The notes under the pieces: generated by a model | What the model was told of the DNA's origin: nothing | The model's database searches: none | The model's input: the letters and a program-made list of their open reading frames with translations, nothing else | Program-made: the position numbers and the translations under genes | Assembly: GCA_025991245.1 (NCBI GenBank) | Contig: BQMJ01000058.1 | Coordinates: 62,001 to 126,000, forward strand | Source of the DNA: Galdieria partita | Lineage: Eukaryota > Rhodophyta > Bangiophyceae > Galdieriales > Galdieriaceae | Reading direction: 5' to 3' | Length of the DNA: 64,000 bases | In this document: positions 34,219 to 45,076 of the stretch, piece after piece | Layout of the letters: every line of letters begins with the position of its first letter | How positions within the stretch are numbered: position 1 is the stretch's first letter

Positions 34219-35257
34219 GTGACCCCTTTGTTATTTTTAGGGAAAGTTGGTGCTAAGAGATCCTCCTATTGTACTCTTGAGAAAATGAATAATTGAGGAA
34301 TCGTTTCGAACAAATCTTTTCTCATAAATATTGTATAAATTTTAGGGAGTTTTAATTAATGAATTAATATATGGCATAGAAACTTGTACTCTGGAAATTC
34401 GTCTTGAAAAATTATCTTTCTTAATCGAAATTAATTTTTGAATTCTGACGTATTACTGAGAAACATTTAATTAAGAATTTCAGAAGACAGCCTCAGTTAG
34501 GTTATTGTTTATTTTCAATTTCTTATTTTTTATAACATTAAATAAACATGTCTTTATGTCAAAGGCTGGAGAGTGTTTATAGCAAAACGCGACAGAATTC
34601 CCGAATTACGTTGTAACGAAATTCTGTGTTGTAAATGCTTAATTACTTTGGTCTGTATTACGAAGATCCTATTTCTTTGCCTACAAATTGCAGAGGTCCT
34701 CTTATTTATGCTTTTATTTTTAGTTTCTTGAGACATGGGCCTCACATATGATTGCTGTTATTGCGTTTTTGCTCAATTTCAAACACAGTTTAGCTGTGCT
34801 TGACAGTACATACTTCTTTCTTTCGCTTCACCTTAAGCAGTGAAACCGTTTCTTGGCAAAAGAACTTTTCTTGCATTTTTAAAGTCACTTGAAAAGAGTC
34901 TAAAACTATGAAGCTAGAAAAAAGTCAATAGTAATTCATGTATATGTATGTTTAAAGATTTGATGAATTGTAAGCTTCGCAATACTGCGGAATATAGTTT
35001 TCGTTAATCCTATTTCAAGGAATAACACTATAGTATCATTTTTCTGTGTAATTCTAATGGAATAGTGAAATTATTTCAAAGAAAAGCATCAGGATCATGA
35101 AACTAAGTTTTCTTGATGATATCTTTCGACCAACGCAAAGTGGGAGCGAGCCTAAGGACAGCAGGCGACCAGATTTCATTGGTCACTTTTGGATTTCTGC
35201 CACCATAGAAATTTCGAAAAACCGTCGTTACTGTTTGTAGCTTTGTTCTGTTTGACA
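34219..35257. other. Unannotated AT-rich 1-kb region
   Basis: The longest stretch without a gene. It is visibly richer in A and T than its neighbours, with TTAATTAA-like words near 34345 and 34470. I find no open frame with support, no tRNA and no match from memory to U1-U6 snRNA, SRP or RNase P cores. An unrecognised ncRNA is possible. Confidence 0.5.
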
Positions 35258-36145
35258 ATGAGTAAGACTTTTGACTCCCTTGAGGAATTCCGTTTTCAAG
35301 CAGGAGTCACACCCTTTTCTTTGAGCTGGATTCCTTTGTTGACGTGTGTTCTATATTTTACGCTAACGAGAGTTTTCAAGTTTTTCTTTTTCAATCGAAA
35401 GCCCCTCCGTTCTCCCTTGTTATTATTTTTTTACAATATTTCGCTGAGTTTTTTTTCTTTGATTCTTTTTATTTGTCTTGGTGCCGTTATCTTTGAAAAA
35501 GCTCAACTTTTTACCCCACACGAGTTGGTTTGTGGTTCCATTATTCATCAAGATGGTCGCCTCCAGTTTATTTATTGGTTGAATTATCTATTTAAATATG
35601 TGGAGTTATTGGATACCTTTTTATTGGTTGCTCGGAAGAAGCCTGTAACCTTTTTACACGAATATCACCATGCAGCGACCCTTGTCCTGTGTTGGATTCA
35701 ACAAAGAGAATATAGTACTGTACAATGGGTACCTATATTTTTGAATTTGGGAGTTCATGTGCTTATGTACTATTATTTTGCGATGACTGCCTTGAAACGA
35801 GGTTTGTGAATATCTTTTGCATATTATACCAGTTGACATAATATAATCGCAGAAATTGGGTGGAAGCGTTATTTGACGAGTATTCAAATCATTCAGTTTA
35901 TCATCGATCTTTTTGTTTGCTCTTATGCATATGGAGTTTTTATCTTGAATGGATTTGACTTTGACAAGTAATTAGTTGAAGTATATTGATAATAATCGTA
36001 CTGACTCAACAACATTAGGTGTTATGGAACTGAATTGGGTGCTATATCAGGAATCGTTATTTTATTTTCTTACCTTGCACTGTTTATTCGTTTTTACATG
36101 AATACTTATAAGAAGAAACAAGTGACAGATAAGAAAGAGTCTTGA
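35258..36145 (+). CDS. ELO-family very-long-chain fatty-acid elongase
   Basis: Beta-ketoacyl-CoA synthase of the ER elongation cycle. Exons 35258-35801, 35853-35967 and 36019-36145 give 261 aa. The ELO hallmarks are present: KYVELLDTFLLV, the catalytic histidine box LHEYHHA, and NLGVHVLMYYYFA. Seven hydrophobic segments are visible. The C-terminus is lysine-rich (KKKQVTDKKES), compatible with ER retrieval. Chain-length preference cannot be read from sequence. Confidence 0.92.
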
Positions 36146-36251
36146 TCATTTGTGTTTGTATTTGTTTTTCATTTTCTGACATGTAGAAAGTCTGATCAAC
36201 GCATTTCAATAAAATACAGAATGAATTTCAGACACCCAATCGGCGGCCTTG

Positions 36252-36620
36252 ATGAGTGAAAGTGTTCCTCCTGTTCTTCCTTTAGAGTTGGTAGACAAGT
36301 GTATTGGTTCTCAAATATGGGTTCTTATGAAAACGGACAAGGAGTTTACTGGTGTTTTGAGAGGATTTGATCAGTTTGTGAATATGGTATGAATGGTTCT
36401 AAAAGTCAACCAGTTGAAGTTTATTCTATGGACTTAGGTTTTGGAAGATGTTTCAGAGTATGAGTGGACGTCAGAAGGGTTGATAAGAAAGCATTTAGAT
36501 CAGGTAAATCTTATTATCCCTTGTGAGAGTTGTATGGATATATACTTTTTGTAGATACTTCTCAATGGAAATAATATATGTGTGTTGGTTCCCGGTGGTT
36601 CAGGTCCCGAAGAAATATAA
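36252..36620 (+). CDS. U6 snRNA-associated Sm-like protein LSM5
   Basis: Exons 36252-36386, 36435-36503 and 36555-36620, all phase 0, give 89 aa, the usual LSm5 size. Sm1 reads [34 protein letters not shown] and Sm2 reads [15 protein letters not shown]. It should be part of the LSm2-8 ring on U6 and the LSm1-7 ring in mRNA decay. Start codon and splice sites are unambiguous. Confidence 0.94.
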
Positions 36621-36792
36621 CTTCTTATAGGAGTGAAGAAACTTGATAGGTTGATAGAAATTGCATTCTATAGAAAAGTAAAAAATGAGCATTTTTATCC
36701 GACTCGAATGTCCAAAGGATGTCCGTATGGCCTATTCATGTTTTATGAGTTTCATAAGCGCGGCTTATTGGATGACTTTGTGATTATTGTTC

Positions 36793-38461
36793 ATGTGTTC
36801 GGACTATTTTCAGTTACTTTCGGACGAGTTGGTTGTCTTTATATTTCAACAGTTGGATAGTTTTTCACTATTTCAATGCTCTCATACCTGTCGACGTTGG
36901 AGACGTTTAGCTGCTGAGAAGAGATTATGGGAAAGACTCTCACAGCGTCTTCCTTTATTAAGAATAGAGGAATTATTTCAGGGTGACCATAGGAAAGCGT
37001 GTTTACATAGAGCCTTTCAACAGAAATATCCTGTCAACCGAATTCTAACAACTCTCAAGGATTCCACCATAGTTACTTGTAAACCGGATGGTACGGATAT
37101 TCATATCGTTGCCAAAGCGAATAGTCAAGAAAGTAACTTTAAGCAACCTTGTTGGGATCCTTTTGGAAAGTCTATTCTGTTTACCTATTTTCACTCCTTT
37201 GCAAGTCATATTTGTGTCGTCGTGGACTCCCATGGGAAGCGAAAGGAATTGGCTGTTTCAACTCCTCCTTTTTATTATCTTTGGCTTTCCGATGGCCATT
37301 ATTTTACTTTTATTGCTGAACATGGAGCTGCACCTTTGTGTCTCTATCTTTCCACTGTATTGGATGAGATTGCATTGCCAGTTGAATTGTGTGGTTTGAA
37401 TACATTTTTCTTTGATACTTGTTCACATGAAGACTATCTAGTTGCACATATCAATGGAGATACTATTGCATTATTGAATTTAAAGTCCATCATCCGATAT
37501 CATTCATCATCTCATCAAGAAAGCCATCGTCATTCAAGCAAAAGTACAACAACAGCAAGAGATAAAGAGATTGTTGGTAATGAGCACCAAGTCATTCTTA
37601 GTGATCATGCTGGTTACTTTGCTGCACCTCAATGGATAAGTAATAAGGAACGTGGAGACTTTATTCTTTATTTAGAAAAAGATGACAACATTCCCAATAG
37701 GGAAGGATTACAAGCAGATCGATTATTATTATGCAAAGTGAATCTACCCTTATTGGATATAGAATATAGGCGAGAGTTGGGAATGTTTTTGGGTAGAAAG
37801 GCTTTTCATATGACAAGCCATATGAAATATATTTCTATTTTAGAAGAGTCGACTACTCAAGTAGCTTTACCCAATGTTCAGAATCCAACTCGTTTACAAG
37901 TCTATCGATTGGATGATCATTGGAATAAGGAGCTGATTGTATTTACCAAAGAGTATATATGGAATGAAGGTTGTATAAAGTCTGTTTGTATACAACAATT
38001 TCAAGGAGTTCGTGCTTTTCAGTGGAGTCCTGATTATGAAAAGTTGTTGTGTTTGGTTATTCAATCACTTGAAGAGGAAGGAAGAGAAGAAAGTAATCAT
38101 CGGGGAGGAGGAAGAAGAAGAAAGTGGGAATCTTATTTTCTTGTATTGGATATTCCTCAACAAAGTATTTATCGATATCCCAATTTGATACTGAGTAGTA
38201 CTTTTGTTTGTAACTTTTTGCCATTCTTTGATCAGTTTATCAAGGCAAGTATATATTCATTATCTTGAAGTATATTTATTTCTGTCATAGTCACAAACCT
38301 TTTGGTCACCTCATAGTGATGCCTTTTGTTATGTTGGGCAACATGAAAATGCCAAAAGATATGGAATAGAAGAAGAACAAGGCTTATTCGTTCAATATCT
38401 TTTCCAATCTCCACAATTGCTGTTGAGAAATGTGGAATATGCAACTTGGTCTCCATTATGA
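36793..38461 (+). CDS. F-box protein with TolB/WD-like beta-propeller
   Basis: Exons 36793-38244 and 38291-38461 give 540 aa. The F-box opens the protein (LLSDELVVFIFQQLDSFSLF, then CRRWRRLAAEKRLW), implying an SCF ubiquitin-ligase adaptor. The rest has repeated beta-strand blocks such as QPCWDPFGKSILFTYF and FQWSPDYEKLL, consistent with a propeller. The single intron (38245-38290) uses a GC donor, AAG|GCAAGT. The alternative GT gives a stop, while the GC choice adds a well-formed last exon ending EYATWSPL. Confidence 0.8.
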
Positions 38462-38574
38462 AAGAGGGAAGATATAAACACTTTTCAACGATGAGAAAGA
38501 TTTGTTTTCTTATCGATTGAAAATGATATTATAAATATGTCATTATGGAATCGCTATTCTTCCATTCAAGCAAA

Positions 38575-39090
38575 TCATATTCTTCCATCACTCTTTTGAG
38601 TCACGTTTGCCAATTCTTCCCATTGTTTCCATTTTTGGTTACATTCTTGTAGTTGTTCTATTCTATGCTATTTGTTTCCTTTAACACTATACGACTTGCC
38701 ACTCTATCACCAACCCACCTGAAGAATATCATCTATCTGATTATCCCCATCCATTTCTGTAATATCCAAAATATGTGCTTGTTCCAACAACTGAATTCCA
38801 TATCAAGTGGGTCACATACTCTCTCTTTCTATATAAATACTTACTTGGAAACACTCGGATAGCAAAGGTAGCGTATTCTTCACTGTTTCTATATCCCATT
38901 GAACAGAGTTTCATCATTTGCATTCTATAGACTTGCCTTTATATAAAGAAGCCAAAGACACATCTTGTTCCAATCCACTAGAAAAAGTGAGAGCCAACAA
39001 GAGTATATATAAAGAGAATACCCACTTCAAGTTTTCTAATAGTGATATACGTCTTGATAAACGTGCCAATAGTGTTTCCCAAGTCGTCAT
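38575..39090 (-). CDS. Small coiled-coil protein, 104 aa, five exons
   Basis: Exons 39026-39090, 38937-38977, 38845-38888, 38719-38790 and 38575-38667 join in consistent phase through introns of 48-54 nt. The second intron uses a GC donor (AAAG|GCAAGT). Reading past it stops after 36 codons. The product is helical throughout (ETLLARLSRRISLLENL, then HRIEQLQECNQKWKQWEEL). A distant resemblance to the C-terminus of dynactin p24 (QWDEL) is not enough to name it. Confidence 0.58.
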
Positions 39091-39711
39091 ATGAATTGTG
39101 CAATGACGACGGCATAAAGAATGGGAGAGAATAAAGCAACGGTTCATTCATATATATATATATATATATATTGTACAGAAAGGATAAGCACCTTTGCAAA
39201 AGGCCTCTTACCATTGTGTACTTTGGCCTTATATAAAGGTGCTCATAGCAAATAGATACTGGACGTGGTTCAAAAGGGTATTGCCTATTTTTATACTCCG
39301 GCAATGACTTAAATACCCTCGTCACAACGATATTCAACAGCCATGCGGTTAGTTCTTTTGTTTTATGAACAACACAAAAGAGAAGGCATGGATTGGTTGG
39401 AAAAAAGTGGATAATAGCACCAGAAAAAGATGAAAAAGTGGGATTGGAAGCTTTTTCATAAGATAGGGTGCAAAAGAATAGGAGCAAATATTGTTGACGA
39501 GATGGTAAGAAACTACAAAGTGGCCATCATGGATAGGATATTTGCTACAGCATAATATATATATATATACCCTTTAATGTGTGTATTGTACTTGAAATAG
39601 TTTGAAAGTCAATCATACAACTATGGATAGCCAATGATCATTCCATCCATTCCTAAATATGGATAAAGCTCAAAATTCAGTAAAGGATCCTTTGGGAATC
39701 ATCCACTTTTC
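39091..39711. other. Intergenic region with TA-rich tracts
   Basis: TA runs at about 39151-39172 and 39554-39571. No supported gene or RNA. It is probably the promoter region of both flanking genes. Confidence 0.55.
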
Positions 39712-40104
39712 ATGGGAGTTTGGTTTACTACTTGTTCTAGTCAGTCGGAAAGTTTCACCAACTCAAGTGGTACTACCCTGCAAACCTTGGAAGCTTTTAG
39801 AGAACAAATTATGGAAATATGCATCAAGATTATTGACCCACAAGAAAGTGAGTTGGTAAAGGAGCTCATGCAACTTTGTGCGCACTTGGGTGATGTAGAA
39901 GCTATGATTTATTGTACAAAGTTGGTAGTTCCTTACCGTTGGGATATTTGGAGGCTACAGGGATTGGTGGAGACTCTTCGTGTTTGGACACAAGTAGACA
40001 CAAGAGAGCCTTGTGAGGATCCAAAGCAAGTGTTGAATGAGTTGTTTCAACAACACGGAGTATGGATAGAAGAAGAGAATGAGTCAACTTCTCAAAGGTG
40101 GTAA
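39712..40104 (+). CDS. Hypothetical helical protein, 130 aa
   Basis: Single open frame from an ATG. Helical and acidic, with paired helices (EAFREQIMEICIKII, ELVKELMQLCAHL) and a C-terminal EEENESTSQRW. I do not recognise the family. A start at 39659 would need an intron of only about 23 nt, so I reject it. Confidence 0.5.
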   Translation: MGVWFTTCSSQSESFTNSSGTTLQTLEAFREQIMEICIKIIDPQESELVKELMQLCAHLGDVEAMIYCTKLVVPYRWDIWRLQGLVETLRVWTQVDTREPCEDPKQVLNELFQQHGVWIEEENESTSQRW

Positions 40105-40446
40105 TGACCAAATATTTTTTGGATGGTTTGAACAAGGGTTGAGAAGAATATGATGGAACAAGTGTTCTTTCAACAACGACAAGTGTTGTATTACGATATA
40201 ATGAGTAGATATAAACAGAATCTTACAATGAGTTTATTCTTGAGACTGATTCTCTTTACCAGTATATGGGTATATCCATCATAAGAGAGTAATCTGTTGT
40301 AGGAATAATCGAGTTGGTTGCATATATTGGATAACTTGGTCCTTTTCTCTCTTTTACAAAAAAGCAACTCTTTCTATTATACTTTTTGGGAGATATGTGA
40401 ATATAACAAGAATAGATGAAAGAGTCGATTCTCTTTTGGTAAAGGG
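40105..40446. other. Intergenic region, nothing recognised
   Basis: Spacer between the 130-aa gene and PEX2. No open frame, RNA or repeat that I can support. Confidence 0.5.
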
Positions 40447-41607
40447 ATGACAACGATATGGGAAGAGGATTGGAAACAACTGGCACAAACCAGAGAAAAC
40501 AGATTGGCAAAAGGTAAAAGAAAACTAAATAATATCAAGATAAATATACAAAGAGTCAACCAATTGGACGCTTCACAACTCGATGAAGAAGTAATTTCTC
40601 TTTTGTGGTCTCAACTGGAACAAGTCTTTCGATTTCTACCCGTAAGGAATGTTGGGATAGAGTGTTTACAACATACTCATACAATATCTATCATATAGCC
40701 TGGAATATTGGCTTCACTTCAACCGGAACTACAAGCAGTGCTAAAACTTATTTACTTTGCTCAATTTACAGGTACCAATACCCCTACACCAGGCCAAGCT
40801 CTACAAAACTTGCAGTATCGAGACGAACGAGCTTTCGACCCACTTTTTTGGCTCAATCTATTGCGTAGAATGTTCAATTATCCAGTCGATATTCAAGAAA
40901 CTTGTTATGGTACTGAAATAGTGGGTCTCAGTACCACCCAAAGGTGGATATTTGGTTGTTTATATGTCATTGTTCCGTGGATAGTCTCCAGACTGGAGAG
41001 AAGTGGAATGTGGCGTCGTTGGATGAGTTTTTCGTCATTCACTGTTGCTTTGTTGAGTCGTTGTGGGTATTGGGGTGAACGTGTCTATCGTATAGCCTGT
41101 CTTTTCAACTTTGTTCTGTTTTTATATGATGGAACTTATTTATCTCTGGTGGAACGTATTGTAGGTGCTCGACTTGTTTATCGAGACCTTTCTGCTAAAA
41201 GAATGGTATGCATAATGGATATCCTTTGGACTCTCATGGAATGATGAAAATAGGTATCTTTCGAGTTTCTCAATAGACAACTTGTATGGCAAGAATTTAC
41301 AGAATTGTTACTATTTTTATGGCCTTTGTTGAGTTCTAATCTAGTCAAACAATTGTTTCGTGATATGATTGGAAAAAAGTTTGTTTATCGTGGGACTCGA
41401 GATATTCCTGCGGATGCTTGTCCTATTTGTCGTTGTGTTCCTCCTAAAATGCCCCATTTGGCTCGACCTTGTGGCCATACTTATTGTTATTATTGTCTAA
41501 GTTGGGCTATGCAAAGTTTTGGTTATTGTTGTGAGCGTTGTGGTGATACTGTTCGAGGTATCTCTAGAGTGGGTCCTGTGACTCATGCGAGTCCGAATAT
41601 TAGATAG
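40447..41607 (+). CDS. PEX2: Peroxin-2 (PEX2), RING ubiquitin ligase of the peroxisomal membrane
   Basis: Exons 40447-40641, 40699-41205 and 41254-41607, all phase 0, give 351 aa. The N-terminal RVNQLDASQLDEE and PGILASLQPEL match PEX2, as does VSFEFLNRQLVWQEFTELLLFLWPL. The C-terminal RING reads CPICRCVPPKMPH, CGHTYCYYC and CERCG. With PEX10 and PEX12 it ubiquitylates the import receptor PEX5. Confidence 0.92.
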
Positions 41608-41759
41608 CTTACAACGACTTGAGCAGTGTAGTTGAGATAGTCTGAGTTTTTCTACCCACAAACTCACCTAATCCATAATAAAATGTATATATATATTGAT
41701 AGATTGTGGATGATTGCATTGTGAAACTCCAATGATGAAAACAAAATGTGGGAGAAAAA

Positions 41760-42764
41760 ATGATTGGCGCCTCATTTTCAAATGGAGGAGGAGGGAATGT
41801 TCCTCTCGATGACTCTCTACAAGCCAAGGTATATGGACCACTCAAAGAAAGAAAAAACTGATTTTCTCTTTGTACTCAGATTGAAGAAACAGAGTTGGAA
41901 CTGAGAAAGCGATTTCTAGAATTGTGTCAAATTGTAACTCGTTTGACACCTTGTGAAGACGACGGTCAACCAGGTGTTGAAAAGGACAAGACTGACAATG
42001 TTGAAGAATGTATACCTATCGAAGAACAACTATGGGAACCTGAAGATTATGAAATTCCACCTCATTGTATCCCTATTCGCTGTGATGTACGTGAAGCACC
42101 TTGGGATCGACTGACTCAAGTAGTAGAGAACTTTGATGCCATTATGATGGACCCTCCATGGCAACTGGCTACAGCTAATCCAACACGCGGAGTCGCACTT
42201 GGGTATAATCAATTGTCAGATGAATGTATTGCTTCGTTGCCTATTCACAAGTTGCAAAAGAACGGTTTCATGTTTATTTGGGTTATCAATGCCAAATATC
42301 GTACGGCATTGCATTTGTTTCAACGTTGGGTGAGTGAGGGAAATTGTATATTATCCATCATTTCCTATATTGACTTTGATAGGGTTATCAATTGGTGGAT
42401 GACATCAGTTGGGTGAAATATACAGTCAATAGAAGATTTGCAAAGAATCATGGCTTTTATTTACAACATGCGAAAGAAACTTGTTTGGTTGGTTTTAAAG
42501 GAGTGTTGCCCAGTCACTTTTGTGGGAATGTGGTTGGCGATGTTATTTGTAGGTAAGTAAAAGGAAATGGACGGATTCTATGGATATAATCTTTCATGGG
42601 GACTATTGTATAGCGAAAGAAGAGGACAAAGTCAAAAACCGGATGAGATTTATGAAATTATCGAGCAGTTGATACCTCATGGAAGATATTTGGAAATATT
42701 TGCTAGGAAGAATAATTTACGCAATTATTGGATATCGATTGGAAATGAAGTTGTAATAAATTGA
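41760..42764 (+). CDS. MT-A70 family RNA m6A methyltransferase (METTL3-like)
   Basis: Exons 41760-41828, 41880-42329, 42383-42552 and 42614-42764 give 279 aa, much shorter than METTL3 (~580 aa). The catalytic motif is intact as MMDPPW, followed by FMFIWV, WVKYTVNRRF, HAKETCLVGFKG and SQKPDEIYEIIEQL. There is no CCCH zinc-finger region. A DPPW motif separates it from METTL14-type partners, which carry EPPL. No such partner lies in the window. Its stop is 21 bp before the PDI start. Confidence 0.85.
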
Positions 42765-42785
42765 ATGAGCCAAAAAAGAGGGCCG

Positions 42786-44118
42786 ATGGAAACAGCATTG
42801 CGCTATATGATGCAAAGACTGTTGTTATGGACCAGTGCTTTCATATTCTTATCAACTTTTTCTTGTGCACTTTATTATCCAGATTTGACTCATAAAGACT
42901 TTGACCAAGTGATAGACGGTAGTAAACCGGCTTTAATAGAGTTGTATGCACCTTGGTGTGGGTAAGTAGTAGTAAGTGTTTGTCTCATCGTATTGAGCAC
43001 ACTACACCTAGTCATTGTCAAGCCTTGGCACCTGAAATAGAAAGACTTGGAGAGTCGGTGAAAAACAATACGGAAATCATAGTTGCACAAGTGGATGCGG
43101 ATAAAGATAAAGTTTTATCTGAACGTTTCCAAATACAAGGCTATCCTACCATCAAACTATTGTCATCAGGAAATATGAGTGACTGGATAGAATACACAGG
43201 TGAACGTACAGCTACTGGATTGGTTGCTTTTATCCAAAATCATACCCATCAATCCATCCAATTGTTACCGGTGGAAACTTTTGTGGTGGAGTTGACGGAT
43301 GAAAATTTTGATAAAGTGGTCATGGATCCTTATAGTCATGTATTGGTAGAGTTTTATGCTCCTTGGTGTGGTCATTGTAAAACGTTGAAACCACAGTTTG
43401 AAAAGGTAGCAAAGACCTACAACCAAGTGAAAGGAGTAGTCATAGCAGCAATAGACGCAGATAAATATGGAAAGATTGCAGAGAAATATCGAGTAACTGG
43501 ATTTCCTACATTGAAATATTTTCCAGCAGGGAAAGATAAGAAACCAGTGGAATATGATTCCAGTCGAATGGCAATAGCTATTGTAGAGTTTATGAATCGT
43601 CAAGTTGGATTGGATTTGGATGTTGGAGGAGAACTTTTACCCGATGCTGGAAGAGTTGAAGTGATGGATAACTATGCTCGAGACTTTGTCAAGTCCAATA
43701 TCAGTCAACATGAGTCTATTCGTAAGGCAGCAGAAGCAGAAATCAATCACCAGAACTTACGAGGTCAAGTGTTACAAAATGCTAAATTTTACTTGACTGT
43801 GATGGAGCGATATTCCAAAAATGGAGGAGATGCTTATTTGAACAAAGAATTGAATAAGATTGAGTAAGTTGTGTTGTCTATGTTGATGCCATTCGAACTA
43901 CTTCAATCCTCATAATAGGAAAGAATTGAAGAGAAAGGATTTGTCTCCCAACAGACGCAATACTTTGATTCGAAAACAAAACATAATTCAAGTAAGTAAA
44001 GGATGCTTTTGTTATGGATAGATGGAATGATTCGGATTAGTTTTTTGCAACTATTAAGGATTCGGAATATTTGAAAGCTCAAGCTGTTGGTGATGCTTTA
44101 GATGACGATGCCAATTGA
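42786..44118 (+). CDS. Protein disulfide isomerase with two thioredoxin domains and a C-terminal D domain
   Basis: Exons 42786-42961, 43012-43863, 43919-43991 and 44041-44118 give 392 aa. The signal peptide ends near TFSCA. Both thioredoxin domains have APWCGHC; the first is split by an intron inside CGHC. An all-helical region of about 110 aa follows, like the ERp29 D domain of plant PDIL2 and ERp38. The C-terminus (ALDDDAN) is not KDEL-like, also as in that group. ATGs at 42765 and 42807 are alternatives. The first would touch the stop of the MT-A70 gene. Confidence 0.9.
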
Positions 44119-44261
44119 ACACACATGATATCCCAAGGAAGGATAGTAAAGGCATATGTTTGTAATAAAAAAGCGATTCTTTTCTTATGAGATCGATGGG
44201 AGGTCGAGTCTTGGAATAGATTTTCATTTTCTAAAAGGATATTGGGAGAAACCAAGCAACG

Positions 44262-45074
44262 ATGCATGAGTGGTATGTAAGAAACCAAAAAGGATACGCT
44301 TTTGTTTCATCCTATTATGGAAGGAAGCGTTTTCAGTTACATCTAGTTTGTGTGAAGAAACTTGTTGGTTGGAACTATCCAAACTTACAAACGGGTTCTT
44401 CGCTCCGTTCCCATCCTTGGACGTTGCACTCTTCTTCTCACTGTCTTCACACTTGCTGTTGTCGAGCTCACCCTCCTATATTTTTTGTTCTAGGCGGACC
44501 AGGTAGTGGAAAAGGTACACAATGTGGAATGATAGCAAAGACTTTGGGACTCACACAAATATGTGTCGGTGACTTGCTGAGAAAGGAAGCACTACAAAAT
44601 ACATTACGAGGGAAATGGATTGCATCTATTATCCATCAAGGAAATATTGTTCCAGGTCATGTGACGTTGGGTTTGCTGTCTCAGGCTATTGAAAGAGAAC
44701 GACGCCAAGGTACTCAAGCTATATTGATGGACGGCTTTCCTAGAACACTTGATCAAGCCATAGCCTTTGAGAAACAAGTGGGTTGTTGTATAGCTGTATT
44801 GTATTTGGAGTGTTCGTTGATAGTTTTGAGACAGCGGCTATTGCTTCGTGGTTTATCTTCAGGGAGACAAGATGATATAGAGAGAGTTATTCAACAGAGA
44901 TTGGATACTTTTGAAAAACAAACAACTCAAGTGGTGGAATATTATAGAAGAAAAGGAATATTACATTGTTTTGAAGGAGAAAAAGAGCCCAATGAGATTT
45001 ACAAAGAAATCGTACAGCTCGTACAAAAGCAACTCATTCGTTCTACTTGTGTTGAGATTCCAAAATGTTTATAG
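44262..45074 (+). CDS. UMP/CMP- or adenylate-type nucleoside monophosphate kinase
   Basis: Single exon, 270 aa. The P-loop is GGPGSGKGTQC, the NMP-binding loop includes DGFPRTLDQA, and a short lid follows (LLRGLSSGRQDDIERV). The short lid is the UMP/CMP-kinase and AK1 type rather than the long bacterial adenylate kinase. About 70 residues precede the P-loop and may be an organelle-targeting extension. A GTATGT donor right after the ATG makes a different first exon possible. The lysyl-tRNA synthetase start follows after 2 bp. Confidence 0.85.
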   Translation: MHEWYVRNQKGYAFVSSYYGRKRFQLHLVCVKKLVGWNYPNLQTGSSLRSHPWTLHSSSHCLHTCCCRAHPPIFFVLGGPGSGKGTQCGMIAKTLGLTQICVGDLLRKEALQNTLRGKWIASIIHQGNIVPGHVTLGLLSQAIERERRQGTQAILMDGFPRTLDQAIAFEKQVGCCIAVLYLECSLIVLRQRLLLRGLSSGRQDDIERVIQQRLDTFEKQTTQVVEYYRRKGILHCFEGEKEPNEIYKEIVQLVQKQLIRSTCVEIPKCL

Positions 45075-45076
45075 GA

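Noticed and set aside
36759-36792. Extra first exon for the F-box gene joined by a 34-nt intron
   Set aside because: A simple ATG at 36793 opens directly into the F-box, so no abnormal intron is needed.
38978-39487. 169-codon minus-strand open frame
   Set aside because: It covers an exon in the wrong frame plus a TA tract that yields an Ile/Tyr run, and it starts with no supported ATG.
39659-39734. Start of the 130-aa gene at 39659
   Set aside because: It would require a 23-nt intron. The ATG at 39712 is in frame without splicing.
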